From JALYNX01 sp040902845 (GTDB lineage: Bacteria; Actinomycetota; Acidimicrobiia; Spongiisociales; ZC4RG35), in the NCBI GenBank assembly GCA_040902845.1, contig JBBDWM010000022.1, positions 43,497 through 107,496 of the forward strand: a stretch of DNA of 64,000 nt, in the 5' to 3' direction. This document shows, one piece after another, positions 42,295 to 51,341 of this stretch (its first letter is position 1; every line of letters starts with the position of its first letter). The translations under genes were made by a program, and so were the position numbers. Under the pieces are notes generated by a model. The model was not told the origin of the DNA and searched no databases. It saw only the letters and a program-made list of their open reading frames with translations.

Positions 42295-44124
42295 TCAGTT
42301 GTGCAGCGCAGCGTACAGAGAGACGGCCACGTTCTTCGGGACCACTTCTGCCAAATCGTCGGCCCCGAGCTCACGAATCTTCTTCAAGGATCCGAAGCGG
42401 CGGATCAGCTCTCGCTTGCGTTTGGGGCCGATGCCAGGCACCTCGTCCAGCACCGAATCGACCATCGACTTCGATCGGAGCTGGCGGTGATAAGTGATGG
42501 CAAAACGGTGCGCTTCATCCCTCACTTGTTGTAGGAGATATAGGGCTTCGGCGTCACGAGGGATGCGGATCGGGTCAGGCATCCCCGGCAAGTAGACCTC
42601 TTCCATCCGTTTCGCGAGACCGATGGCGGGTATGTTCAAGTCGAGCTCATCGAGGACCTTGACCGCCCGTCCCAGCTGTCCGGGGCCGCCATCGATGAGC
42701 ACCAACGAGGGTGGATAGGAGAACCTCCCCTGCTCTGGGAGAGGTCTGTCCCGTTCGGCGAGATAGGCCTTGAATCGACGACGGAGGGTCTCCTCCATGG
42801 AGGCGTAGTCGTCCTGGCCCTGGATGGTCTTGATCCTGAAACGCCGATAGTCCGAGCGCTTCGGGATTCCATCCTCGAGAACGACCATGGAGGAAACTGT
42901 GTTCGTGCCTTGCAGGGTTGAGACGTCGTATGCCTCGATCCGGAGCGGCGCCACCGGCAGATCCAGGACCTCCTGGAGGGAGTGCAACGCCCGGGCCCGG
43001 GCGTTGTGATCACGATGCCGCCTCAGCCGATGACGACCGAAGGCCTCGGCGGCGTTGGTGGACGCCGTTTCCATCAAACGACGCTTGGCGCCACGTTGGG
43101 GCACGCGCAGGTCAACGCGAAAGCCCCGGGAGGTGCTGAGCCATTCGGTGAGCAGCTCGATCTCGGTGGGTGCGATCGACACCAGAACCTCTCTTGGAGG
43201 CGCTTCGTCGCCGTAGAGCTGGCGGATGACCCGGCCCATCAACTCGGCGTCGGTCAGCTCCTCGACCCGATCGACCACCACCCCTCTCCGACCCACTACC
43301 CGGCCCCGCCTGACGTGGAGCATCTGGAACGCCGCCTCCAGGTCGTCGCCATGGAAGGCGATCAGGTCGAAGTCCTCGGGCCGCTCGGTGACGACCTCCT
43401 GGCGGAGCAGGGCACGCCTCACATCGTCGATGCGGTCCCGGTTGCGAGCCGCCAGCTCGAACTCCTGACGCTCAGACGCCTGCCACATCCGGTCCTCGAG
43501 ATCGGCCACCACCCCTTCGGTGTCACCCTTGAGAAATCTGGCGAGCCCGTCCACCATCTGGGCGTAATCCCCAGGGGTCACCTCCCCGATGCAGGGCCCG
43601 GAGCACTTCTCGATATGGAACAGGAGACAGGGGCGTCCCTGGGCCTCTTGACGCTTGAAGAGGGAGTCGGAGCAGGTGCGGACCGGAAAGGTGCGCAACA
43701 GCTGGTCGAGGGTCTTGCGGATGGAGTAGGTGTGGGCGTAGGGGCCGAAGTACTCGTATCCCTTTCGCTTGGCACCTCGGAGCACCCGGGCCCGGGGCCA
43801 TTCGTCGCTCCGAGTGATAGCGAGATAGGGATAGGACTTGTCGTCGACCAGCCGAATGTTGAAACGCGGGCGGTTTCGCTTTATCAGCGAGTACTCGAGC
43901 ATGATCGCCGCCACTTCGGACTCGGTGATGATCCACTCCACCGTCCGTGCGTTGTCCACCATGGCCTGGGTGCGTGGATGCAGCCCGACCCCGAAGTAGG
44001 AGGAGACCCGGCTCCGCAACGACTTGGCCTTGCCGACGTAGATCACCTTCCCGTGCTGGTCACGGAACAGATAGGCCCCGGGTTGGTCCGGGATATCGGA
44101 AGGCTGCGGCCGCTCGAACACCAC
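42295..44124 (-). CDS. uvrC: Excinuclease ABC subunit C
   Basis: 609 aa. N-terminal GIY-YIG nuclease (GAYLFRDQHGKVIYVGKAKS), UVR motif (LEDRMWQASERQEFELAARN), RNase H-like C-nuclease (LRIEAYDVSTLQGTNTVSSM; PSLVLIDGGPGQLGRAVKVL) and a C-terminal HhH (VPGIGPKRKRELIRRFGS). Makes both incisions in nucleotide excision repair with UvrAB, encoded 4 kb and 17 kb away. GTG start at 44124. Confidence 0.97.
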   Translation of the reverse strand: MVFERPQPSDIPDQPGAYLFRDQHGKVIYVGKAKSLRSRVSSYFGVGLHPRTQAMVDNARTVEWIITESEVAAIMLEYSLIKRNRPRFNIRLVDDKSYPYLAITRSDEWPRARVLRGAKRKGYEYFGPYAHTYSIRKTLDQLLRTFPVRTCSDSLFKRQEAQGRPCLLFHIEKCSGPCIGEVTPGDYAQMVDGLARFLKGDTEGVVADLEDRMWQASERQEFELAARNRDRIDDVRRALLRQEVVTERPEDFDLIAFHGDDLEAAFQMLHVRRGRVVGRRGVVVDRVEELTDAELMGRVIRQLYGDEAPPREVLVSIAPTEIELLTEWLSTSRGFRVDLRVPQRGAKRRLMETASTNAAEAFGRHRLRRHRDHNARARALHSLQEVLDLPVAPLRIEAYDVSTLQGTNTVSSMVVLEDGIPKRSDYRRFRIKTIQGQDDYASMEETLRRRFKAYLAERDRPLPEQGRFSYPPSLVLIDGGPGQLGRAVKVLDELDLNIPAIGLAKRMEEVYLPGMPDPIRIPRDAEALYLLQQVRDEAHRFAITYHRQLRSKSMVDSVLDEVPGIGPKRKRELIRRFGSLKKIRELGADDLAEVVPKNVAVSLYAALHN

Positions 44125-44145
44125 CTCAGGGTAGAAGCGACCGGC

Positions 44146-44173
44146 GGTCTTCGATCACGGGCTTTGGAAGACC
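44146..44173. repeat. Short inverted repeat upstream of uvrC
   Basis: GGTCTTC (44146-44152) and GAAGACC (44167-44173), 14-nt loop, 22 bp ahead of the uvrC start. On the minus strand it follows the broken antitoxin-like gene, so it may be its terminator or a uvrC leader element. Confidence 0.35.
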
Positions 44174-44194
44174 CTGTGACCACCGATTCGGTGC

Positions 44195-44438
44195 TTACTC
44201 CCCCAAGGCGAGCAGCAACTGGTCGAGAGAGTCGGCTTCAAGCACTCTTCCGGTCTCGAAATCGTGATCGGCTTTCCCGTTCCATCCGCTGCCATCGCTC
44301 GGACCAGAACCAAGCCTGATCGCCTGGCACCGCAACCGGTGAGCGGGACTCAGTCGCCCCGTCCTGGGAATATCGATCTGACATAGGCAACAGGATATCC
44401 CGCACTAGTGAGTTTGCGTCTAGGGAGTCAGACGCCAT
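44195..44438 (-). pseudogene. Frameshifted small protein resembling the C-terminus of AbrB/MazE-type antitoxins
   Basis: From the ATG at 44438 the frame reads SLVRDILLPMSDRYSQ... PVAVPGDQAWFWSERWQRME then loses sense; one extra base in the GGGAAAGCC run near 44270 shifts it. In the next frame the text continues EADHDFETGRVLEADSLDQL ending LLLALGE-stop. The DQAWFW...WQ...ERE...ADI/F..G pattern is what I know from C-termini of actinobacterial AbrB-like antitoxins. 244 bp equals 81 codons plus one base. No toxin gene is adjacent. It could also be a sequencing error. Confidence 0.5.
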
Positions 44439-45094
44439 CGACAAGCCATGAGCCGGGGGATGCCGGCCTGGTCGCCTAGCTCGTGATGGGGAGTCTCGAC
44501 CATTCGCTCGAGACTCCATCCGACACTCGCCGCCGCGTTGAGCAAAGAGCTGATCGGTCGATGATGGAATCTGACCGTGACCTCACCGGCGGGTTCGTCA
44601 GAGAACCCTTCCGAGAGATAGTCCCCGGGACGCCACAGGACCTCCCCGTCGCTGTCGGTTATCGGGGTCGATCCCGGTGCGGTCCAGACCGAATGATTGA
44701 TGACGAGGGCCAAGCGCCCGCCCGGCTTCACCACCGAGGCAGTGGCGGCGAAGAACGCCGTGTGATCCGGGACATGCTCCAGGACCAGGACGCAATACGC
44801 CCCGTCGTAGGAATCGGGTCGTAGGAATGAGAGGTCGGGAAGTTGTGCGATCACAGTCGGCCCGATCGCCCTCGACCGGGACGCCAGGACCTTGTTCATC
44901 TCGACACCGTGGACCCGGCTTCCGTATTCGAGGACGGTTCGCATCACCCGCCCCTCACCACTACCCAGGTCGAGATAGAGAGCACCCGCAACCGGCTGGA
45001 GGATGTCGAGCAGCATCGGTGTGACAACCGACTCATAGGCAGCGTCGCCCTCGAGTTCGGTGAGCCACCACTCCCCCATCTCAGGCCACGACAT
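44420..45094 (-). CDS. Class I SAM-dependent methyltransferase
   Basis: 224 aa. Motif I is LYLDLGSGEGRVMRTVLEYG, the second motif is GVEMNKVLASRSRA, and YDGAYCVLVLEHVPDHTAFF then VVKPGGRLALVINH are motifs II-III. A small-molecule or glycan O-methyltransferase is possible given the epimerase next door. Its end overlaps the antitoxin-like remnant by 19 bp. Confidence 0.85.
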   Translation of the reverse strand: MSWPEMGEWWLTELEGDAAYESVVTPMLLDILQPVAGALYLDLGSGEGRVMRTVLEYGSRVHGVEMNKVLASRSRAIGPTVIAQLPDLSFLRPDSYDGAYCVLVLEHVPDHTAFFAATASVVKPGGRLALVINHSVWTAPGSTPITDSDGEVLWRPGDYLSEGFSDEPAGEVTVRFHHRPISSLLNAAASVGWSLERMVETPHHELGDQAGIPRLMACRWRLTP

Positions 45095-45164
45095 GGCCGG
45101 GATTGTGCCCGGTTTCTGACTTCAACGACCATTTCTCCCCCCGCGAACGAGTGAGTCCTCAACC

Positions 45165-45213
45165 TAATTGGGACCCACAGGTCCGAATATGACACCTGTT
45201 CGTCCCAATTACG
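45165..45213. repeat. 49-bp imperfect palindrome, copy B
   Basis: Same element as 21128-21178: TAATTGGGAC arm, CCACAGGTCCG, then GACACCTG and CGTCCCAATTACG. It begins 12 bp after the epimerase stop (minus strand). Just to its left is TTTCTCCCCCCGCG (45132-45145), the head of the 9.9-kb GC-rich repeat, suggesting clustered repeat insertions. Confidence 0.85.
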
Positions 45214-45224
45214 GGGAACGGGGG

Positions 45225-46211
45225 TTAGTAGCCGAGGACTTCCTTGAACCAGGGGAGGGTCCGTTCCAGTCCCTCTCGGAGTGGGATCTGTGCCTTCCAA
45301 CCGAGTACCGCCTCGGCCTTGGTGGTGTCGGGGCGTCGCACCATCGGGTCGTCGGTGGGCAAGGGGTGGAACTCGATCCCCGGGTGGTTGCCCACGACGT
45401 CCTGCACCGCCTCGGCCAGCTCCACCATGGTCACCTCTTCAGGATTCCCGATGTTGACCGGCTCCACTTCGTTGGAGAGAAGAAGGCGAAGGATCCCCTC
45501 CACCTCGTCGTCGACGTAACACAACGACCGAGTCTGCGAACCATCCCCAAACACCGGAAGCGGCCGGTTCTCGAGCGCGGCCTTGAAGAAGGCCGGAACC
45601 GCGCGCCCGTCATCGGGTCTCATACGAACACCGTAAGTGTTGAAGATCCTCACGATTCGGGTCTGGAGACCGTGCTCACGGTTGTAGGCGAGGGTCAGCG
45701 CCTCGGCAAACCGCTTCGCCTCGTCGTAGACCCCCCGGGGGCCGATCGGGTTGACGTTGCCCCAATAGCTCTCCGGTTGGGGGTTGACCTGGGGGTCGCC
45801 GTAGACCTCCGAGGTGGAGGCGAGGAAGAACACCGCACCTTTGTCGAGCGCCAGCCCCAGGCCCTTGTGGGTCCCGAATGCGCCTACCTTGAGGGTGTGG
45901 ATCGGCCATTTCAGATAGTCGACCGGTGAGGCGGGAGAGGCGAAGTTGAGGACGTAGTCGACGTCGCCGGACACGTGCATGAAGTCGGTGACGTCGTAAT
46001 CGATGAGGCGGAAGCGCTTGTCCTCCATGAGATGGGAGACGTTCGCGGCGTTCCCTGTGATCAGGTTGTCGATACAGGTGACTCTTGTCCCCGAGTCCAT
46101 CAACCTGGTGCAGATGTGTGAGCCGAGAAACCCGGCACCGCCCATGACCACGGCATGCTTGCCGTCGAGTTCGGGAAAGCCGTCAAATCCCAACAGGGAT
46201 GTGTCTGACAA
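45225..46211 (-). CDS. NAD-dependent sugar epimerase/dehydratase, UDP-glucuronate decarboxylase-like
   Basis: 328 aa from the TTG at 46211, with GGAGG 8 nt upstream; the TTG at 46226 has no such site. The Rossmann motif is VVMGGAGFLGSHICTRLMD, NFASPASPVDYLKWPIHTLK is characteristic of UXS-type decarboxylases, the active site is FLASTSEVYGDP and YDEAKRFAEAL (YxxxK), and RIFNTYGVRMRPDDGRAVPA follows. It would make UDP-xylose or a related sugar for envelope glycans. Confidence 0.88.
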   Translation of the reverse strand: MSDTSLLGFDGFPELDGKHAVVMGGAGFLGSHICTRLMDSGTRVTCIDNLITGNAANVSHLMEDKRFRLIDYDVTDFMHVSGDVDYVLNFASPASPVDYLKWPIHTLKVGAFGTHKGLGLALDKGAVFFLASTSEVYGDPQVNPQPESYWGNVNPIGPRGVYDEAKRFAEALTLAYNREHGLQTRIVRIFNTYGVRMRPDDGRAVPAFFKAALENRPLPVFGDGSQTRSLCYVDDEVEGILRLLLSNEVEPVNIGNPEEVTMVELAEAVQDVVGNHPGIEFHPLPTDDPMVRRPDTTKAEAVLGWKAQIPLREGLERTLPWFKEVLGY

Positions 46212-46308
46212 GTCGGAGCCCTCCAAATCGGTGTCAGGCTACATCGGCAGGTCTGCGCAGACGTTGAGCCGAGAATCCGACCGCAGGCTATGACAAACTG
46301 ATCCCGGA

Positions 46309-47367
46309 GTGTCCGCTCGTTCCGCATTCATCAGATGGGCCGTGATCGGCGCCGTGGCCTCGGCGATTCTCCTCTGGGCCCAGTCAGCTGCCGTGGGCGG
46401 GGTGGAGGGCCTGCTCCAGGTTGGTGAGACCAGCGACGTCCGGCCCCTCATCGAGGCCGAGCTCGGGGACATCCCCCTCGCCCCTGGCCCCGGCCATGAC
46501 GGTCAGATCTACTACGCCATCGCGCTGGATCTGAGTGGTGACGAGGTCGGTCCGCTTCTCGACCACGCCGGTTACCGCTACCGCCGCATCCTCTATCCGC
46601 TGCTGGCGTCGGGATTCGGATTGTTGGAGGGGACCCCGTTGTTGATCGGGATGATCGCCGTCACCATCGCATCCGCCGCGGTCGCATCGGGGGCCACCGC
46701 CGCTGTTGCCACCCGGGTCGGGATCAGCGAATGGGCCGCCCTCTCCGTGCTCTTAAACCCGGGGGTGTGGCTCTCGGTACGTCTCCTCACCTCTGACACC
46801 CTGGCGCTCGCCCTGATGATGGTGGGGCTGATGACGCTGGGGGCCAGACTCGCCTTGCCAGCTGTCAGCTTTGCCCTCTCCACCCTGGCCAAAGACGTCT
46901 TCGTAGTGACGCCGATCGGCCTGGCCATGGGCCGGGACCGGAAGCGGTGGGTGCTGGGCGGCATCTCGTTGCTGGTCCTCCTCGCCTGGATGACGTGGCT
47001 GACCATCACCCTGGGAGACGGCTTCACCGGCAGGGGCAACACGGCTCTGCCGTTCATGGGTCTGGTCGACGCCACCGCCAACTGGACCAACCTCGAGGTC
47101 GAGGAGTTGACCTATCTCGGTTTCGGCCTGGTCACGGTGCTCGCAGGTCTCATCATCGGCATCGGGAAGAAAACCTGGCTGCGGTGGCCGATCCTCGGCT
47201 GGACCGGTCTGGCTCTGATCTCGTCGAACTGGGTTTGGGACTTCGGTAACAACGCGGCACGCGCCTTCGCTCCGCTGGCGGTGCTCATCGTTCTCTCCTT
47301 CGGCAGACCCGAGGCTGATCAGGCGACAGCAGCCACTGGTGAGCCCTCGGGCTCAATTAACCCCTGA
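46309..47367 (+). CDS. Polytopic membrane protein, GT-C-like (GHDGQ/YRxxR group)
   Basis: 352 aa, GTG start, about 8-9 transmembrane helices. The first periplasmic loop has GPGHDGQIYYAIALD and HAGYRYRRILYPLLASGFGL. The same two motifs occur in the proteins at 47319-48293 and 53920-55023, so the three are paralogues. Acidic first-loop motifs and topology fit GT-C glycosyltransferases using polyprenyl-phosphate sugars. Its last 49 bases overlap the convergent paralogue. Confidence 0.7.
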   Translation: MSARSAFIRWAVIGAVASAILLWAQSAAVGGVEGLLQVGETSDVRPLIEAELGDIPLAPGPGHDGQIYYAIALDLSGDEVGPLLDHAGYRYRRILYPLLASGFGLLEGTPLLIGMIAVTIASAAVASGATAAVATRVGISEWAALSVLLNPGVWLSVRLLTSDTLALALMMVGLMTLGARLALPAVSFALSTLAKDVFVVTPIGLAMGRDRKRWVLGGISLLVLLAWMTWLTITLGDGFTGRGNTALPFMGLVDATANWTNLEVEELTYLGFGLVTVLAGLIIGIGKKTWLRWPILGWTGLALISSNWVWDFGNNAARAFAPLAVLIVLSFGRPEADQATAATGEPSGSINP

Positions 47368-48293
47368 GTTTTCACCATCCGAGGGCCGAACGCCCAGAGC
47401 ACCGGCATCAGACCCGCCGCCCGCCAGGCGTTGACCGGATCGAGCACCACCGTGTACGAGAAGCAAAGGACATAGAGACCGACCACAGCCCAGGTCCAGT
47501 TCCGAAAATGGACGCCCATAGCCACCGTCACCAAGGCCAGGACAGCCAGCACCCATCCGGCCAGTGAAGGGCTCTCGAGATAGCCCGCCAACGGCAAGCC
47601 AAAAAGCCTCGCTCCCTCCGGAAGCAAAGTTCCAAACCCGAAGCGGAATCCGGCATATCCGACAAGAAGCACCGCCGCCGCCACCCCAAAGGCGAAGGTT
47701 CTCGATCGACCGAGGAGAGCGACGAGGTAGTCGGGTCGAGTCACACCGAGGGCCACCCCCGCCCACGGGCTACTCGAAGCCAGCGCCAAACCGAGAAACA
47801 GGATGGCGAGCGGTTCGGCGGTGTCCCCACCGAAACCGATGTAGAGAGCCGGGTTGAGGACCAGGAACCACGCGAACGGGCCAAGACGTTTGCGCAGAGA
47901 GATGGCGAGGACCAAGGCCCCGATCACCGCCAGACCACCGACGGCAGCCATGGCGTAAGGGATCAGGCCGGACTGACCCCCACTCCCGATCCACACCAGC
48001 CACGAATAGCCGGCCCGCTGATAGCGATAGCCGGGGTCTCTCAGTTCGTCGCCCAACTCCAAACCGAGGGGGTCCGAGGCGATCACGGCGTACGCCTGCC
48101 CGTCACCCTGGGTCCAGGCCGAGAACCAGGGGCCCACGTCCGAGACCGGCAAGTCCCATTTCTCCTCGGCCAGCTCCAGATTGCGCTCGGCCCAAGGTGG
48201 GATGTACTCGTCGCGGACGTAGAAGGCCGTCAACAGGACGATGGCTGAGACAATCACCACCTCGAGACGATGTTCACGCCGCATTGACACCAT
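47319..48293 (-). CDS. Polytopic membrane protein, GT-C-like paralogue
   Basis: 324 aa with about 8 helices. First loop: WTQGDGQAYAVIASDPLGLE and GYRYQRAGYSWLVWIGSGG, matching the protein on the opposite strand at 46309-47367. The catalytic-type Asp in GDGQ is kept. The two genes converge and share 49 bp of tail sequence. Sugar and acceptor unknown. Confidence 0.7.
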   Translation of the reverse strand: MVSMRREHRLEVVIVSAIVLLTAFYVRDEYIPPWAERNLELAEEKWDLPVSDVGPWFSAWTQGDGQAYAVIASDPLGLELGDELRDPGYRYQRAGYSWLVWIGSGGQSGLIPYAMAAVGGLAVIGALVLAISLRKRLGPFAWFLVLNPALYIGFGGDTAEPLAILFLGLALASSSPWAGVALGVTRPDYLVALLGRSRTFAFGVAAAVLLVGYAGFRFGFGTLLPEGARLFGLPLAGYLESPSLAGWVLAVLALVTVAMGVHFRNWTWAVVGLYVLCFSYTVVLDPVNAWRAAGLMPVLWAFGPRMVKTQGLIEPEGSPVAAVA

Positions 48294-48334
48294 TCTGATC
48301 GGCAGCAGTGGAATCGACGTTGAGGCTTAGCCGC

Positions 48335-51157
48335 TCACCCTCCGACCAGGTCGCGGAGGAACTTGCCGGTGTAGCTCTCCCCCACCTGGGCCACCTCCTC
48401 GGGAGTTCCAGTTGCAATGACTCTTCCCCCGCCGCTGCCACCCTCGGGCCCGAGGTCGATCACGTAGTCCACCGACTTGACCACATCGAGGTTGTGCTCG
48501 ATCACCACCACCGTGTTCCCCGAGTCGACGAGACGCTGCAACACCTGGAGCAGCTTGCGGATGTCCTCGAAATGGAGACCGGTGGTCGGCTCGTCGAGGA
48601 TGTAGAAGGTGCGCCCGGTTGAGCGCTTGCCCAGTTCCGACGCCAGCTTGATCCGCTGCGCCTCGCCACCGGACAGGGTGGTCGCCGGCTGGCCCAGCCT
48701 CACGTAGCCCAGGCCCACGTCGAAGAGGGTCTGGAGGATGCGCACGATCTTGGGCTGGTTCTCGAAGAGTCCGAGAGCCTCCTCCACCGACATCTCCAGG
48801 ATCTCGGAGATGTTGTGGCCCTTCCACAGGATCTCGAGGGTCTCCCGGTTGTACCGCTTCCCGCCGCACACCTCGCATGGCACATAGACGTCGGGAAGGA
48901 AGTGCATCTCGATCTTGATCGTCCCATCACCGGAGCACGACTGACAGCGCCCACCCTTGACGTTGAAGGAGAACCTCCCCTGTTGGTAGCCGCGGGCCCG
49001 GGACTCGGCGGTCTGGGAGTAGAGGGCGCGGATGTGGTCGAACAACTTGGTGTAGGTGGCAGGGTTGGAGCGCGGGGTGCGGCCGATCGGTGACTGGTCG
49101 ATGTCGATCACCTTGTCGATGTGCTCGATCCCTTCCACCTTCTTGTGCCGGCCAGGGACCACCCGGGCCCGGTTCACCCGGTTGGCCAGGGTCTTCCAGA
49201 GGATCTCCTCGATCAAGGTCGACTTCCCTGAGCCGGAGACACCGGTTACCGCGGTGAACACCCCGAGCGGGAACTCGACGTCGATTCCCTGGAGGTTGTT
49301 CTCGGTTGCCCCCAGCACCCGGATCGCCTCGCCATTCCCCGACCGTCGCAGGAACGGGACCGGGATCTGACGTCGTCGCGCCAGATAGTCACCGGTTATG
49401 GAGTCGGGCTGTCTCATGATGTCTTCGATGGTGCCCTGGGCCACGATGTCCCCTCCGTGCTCTCCGGCGCCGGGGCCGATGTCGACAATGTGGTCGGCCA
49501 CCCTGATGGTGGCCTCGTCGTGCTCGACGACGATGAGGGTGTTGCCGAGGTCACGAAGCCGGATCAGGGTCTCGATGAGACGCTCGTTGTCACGCTGATG
49601 CAGCCCGATGGAAGGCTCGTCGAGGATGTAGAGGACGCCCACTAGACCGGACCCGATCTGGGTCGCCAGCCGGATCCGCTGCGCCTCGCCCCCGGCCAGG
49701 GTCGCCGCCGAGCGGGAGAGGGTCAGGTAGTCGAGTCCGACGTCGAGGAGGAACCTGATCCGGGCTCGCACCTCTTTGAGCACCCGCTCTGCGATCTTGG
49801 CCTCTCGCTCAGTCATCTCGAGCCGCTCGAAGAATTCCTCGGCATCGCCGAGACTGAGATCGGAGACCTGTGCGATGTTGCGACCAGCGATGGTCACCGC
49901 GAGCGTCACCGGGTTGAGCCGCCCCCCATTGCAGCCGTCGCAGGGGACCTGGGCCATGTACTCCTGGTAGTACTCCCGGGCGGAATCGGACTCGGCCGAC
50001 TCGTGACGCCGGGTGAGGAACGGGACCGCACCTTCGAAGGTCGTCGTCCACTGACGTTTCCGCCCGAAGCGGTTGGTGTACTGGACCGTGATCCTGTCCT
50101 CCCCGGTCCCGTAGAGGATCTTCTCCTTGACCTCCTCGGAGAGATCCTTCCACGGAGTGTCCATCGAGAAGCCGAAAACCTCGCCCAGCCCGCTCAACAG
50201 CCGGTAGTAGTAACGCATCCGGTTGGAGGCCCACATCGAAACCGCTCCCTCGTTCATCGAGAGGTCGGGATCGGCGATCACCAACTCGGGGTCGACCTGG
50301 TACCTGGTGCCGATCCCCGAGCATTCCGAACACGCCCCGTAGGGGCTGTTGAACGAGAAGTTCCGGGGTTGAAGATCCTCGAAGCTGAGTCCGCATTTCA
50401 AACAGGCCAGATGCTGGGAGAAGGTGAGGGTGGGACCGCCTTCGATCTCGATGTCGGCCACACCATCGGTCAGGGTCAGTGCCGTCTCCAGGGACTGGGT
50501 GAGACGTTGAGTCATCCCCTCCTTACGGACGAGACGGTCGACCACCACTTCGATGGTGTGCTGGTAGTACCGATCGAGCTTGATCTCCTCGGTGAGCTCA
50601 TACACCTCGCCGTCGATCCGGGCCCGGGCGAAGCCCTGCTTGGCCAGATCCGAGAGCAGGCCCTCGTACTCGCCCTTCCGTCCTCGCACCACCGGGGCCA
50701 GCACCTGGAACCGGGTCCCTTCTTCCAGTTCGAGGATCCGGTCCACGATCTGTTGGGGGGTCTGCCGTTCGACAGGGGTTCCGTCGTTGGGGCAATGGGC
50801 GATCCCGATCCGGGCGTAGAGCAACCGGAGATAGTCATGGACTTCGGTGACCGTGCCCACGGTGGAACGCGGGTTGCGGGACGCCGTCTTCTGATCGATG
50901 GAGATGGCCGGTGACAGTCCTTCGATGAAGTCGACGTCGGGCTTGTCCATCTGACCCAGGAACTGGCGGGCGTAGGCCGACAACGATTCGACATACCGAC
51001 GCTGGCCCTCGGCGTAGATGGTGTCGAACGCCAGCGAGGACTTCCCCGAACCGGAGAGCCCCGTGAAGACGATGAGTTGGTTGCGAGGCAGCTCGACCGT
51101 GAGGTTCTTCAGATTGTTCTCACGGGCGCCCCTGATGAGGATCGAGTCGGTGGACAA
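48335..51157 (-). CDS. uvrA: Excinuclease ABC subunit A
   Basis: 940 aa, standard length. It has two ABC ATPase modules: Walker A VFTGLSGSGKSSLAFDTIYA and VTGVSGSGKSTLIEEILW, signatures LAGGEAQRIRLATQIGSG and LSGGEAQRIKLASELGKR, plus zinc-binding Cys clusters (CQSCSGDG; CEVCGGKRY). Damage-sensing subunit of NER. The start is TTG at 51157, with GGCGGAG upstream. A LexA-type box lies at 51206-51219. Confidence 0.97.
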   Translation of the reverse strand: MSTDSILIRGARENNLKNLTVELPRNQLIVFTGLSGSGKSSLAFDTIYAEGQRRYVESLSAYARQFLGQMDKPDVDFIEGLSPAISIDQKTASRNPRSTVGTVTEVHDYLRLLYARIGIAHCPNDGTPVERQTPQQIVDRILELEEGTRFQVLAPVVRGRKGEYEGLLSDLAKQGFARARIDGEVYELTEEIKLDRYYQHTIEVVVDRLVRKEGMTQRLTQSLETALTLTDGVADIEIEGGPTLTFSQHLACLKCGLSFEDLQPRNFSFNSPYGACSECSGIGTRYQVDPELVIADPDLSMNEGAVSMWASNRMRYYYRLLSGLGEVFGFSMDTPWKDLSEEVKEKILYGTGEDRITVQYTNRFGRKRQWTTTFEGAVPFLTRRHESAESDSAREYYQEYMAQVPCDGCNGGRLNPVTLAVTIAGRNIAQVSDLSLGDAEEFFERLEMTEREAKIAERVLKEVRARIRFLLDVGLDYLTLSRSAATLAGGEAQRIRLATQIGSGLVGVLYILDEPSIGLHQRDNERLIETLIRLRDLGNTLIVVEHDEATIRVADHIVDIGPGAGEHGGDIVAQGTIEDIMRQPDSITGDYLARRRQIPVPFLRRSGNGEAIRVLGATENNLQGIDVEFPLGVFTAVTGVSGSGKSTLIEEILWKTLANRVNRARVVPGRHKKVEGIEHIDKVIDIDQSPIGRTPRSNPATYTKLFDHIRALYSQTAESRARGYQQGRFSFNVKGGRCQSCSGDGTIKIEMHFLPDVYVPCEVCGGKRYNRETLEILWKGHNISEILEMSVEEALGLFENQPKIVRILQTLFDVGLGYVRLGQPATTLSGGEAQRIKLASELGKRSTGRTFYILDEPTTGLHFEDIRKLLQVLQRLVDSGNTVVVIEHNLDVVKSVDYVIDLGPEGGSGGGRVIATGTPEEVAQVGESYTGKFLRDLVGG

Positions 51158-51205
51158 CGCTCCGCCTGGTCGCCTGAGTTACGGCAGTGTAATCCAGATC
51201 AGGGG

Positions 51206-51219
51206 CGAACACTTGTTCG
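51206..51219. promoter_or_regulatory. SOS (LexA) box upstream of uvrA
   Basis: CGAACACTTGTTCG: exact inverted CGAAC/GTTCG half-sites with 4-nt spacer, matching the actinobacterial/Bacillus LexA consensus CGAACRNRYGTTYG in its half-sites. Centre about 55 bp ahead of the uvrA TTG. It may also touch the divergent GT2 gene at 51342. lexA itself is not in the window. Confidence 0.8.
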
Positions 51220-51341
51220 TTGCTAGGCTCGCCCGTCACCCTCCTTCAGACCATGGGGATCGGTGACGATGAACCCAGGTGGACCGATTTTGGGGATACA
51301 GTCTGGCGAGATGTGAGCCTCCAACTATCTGATCGAAGCGC

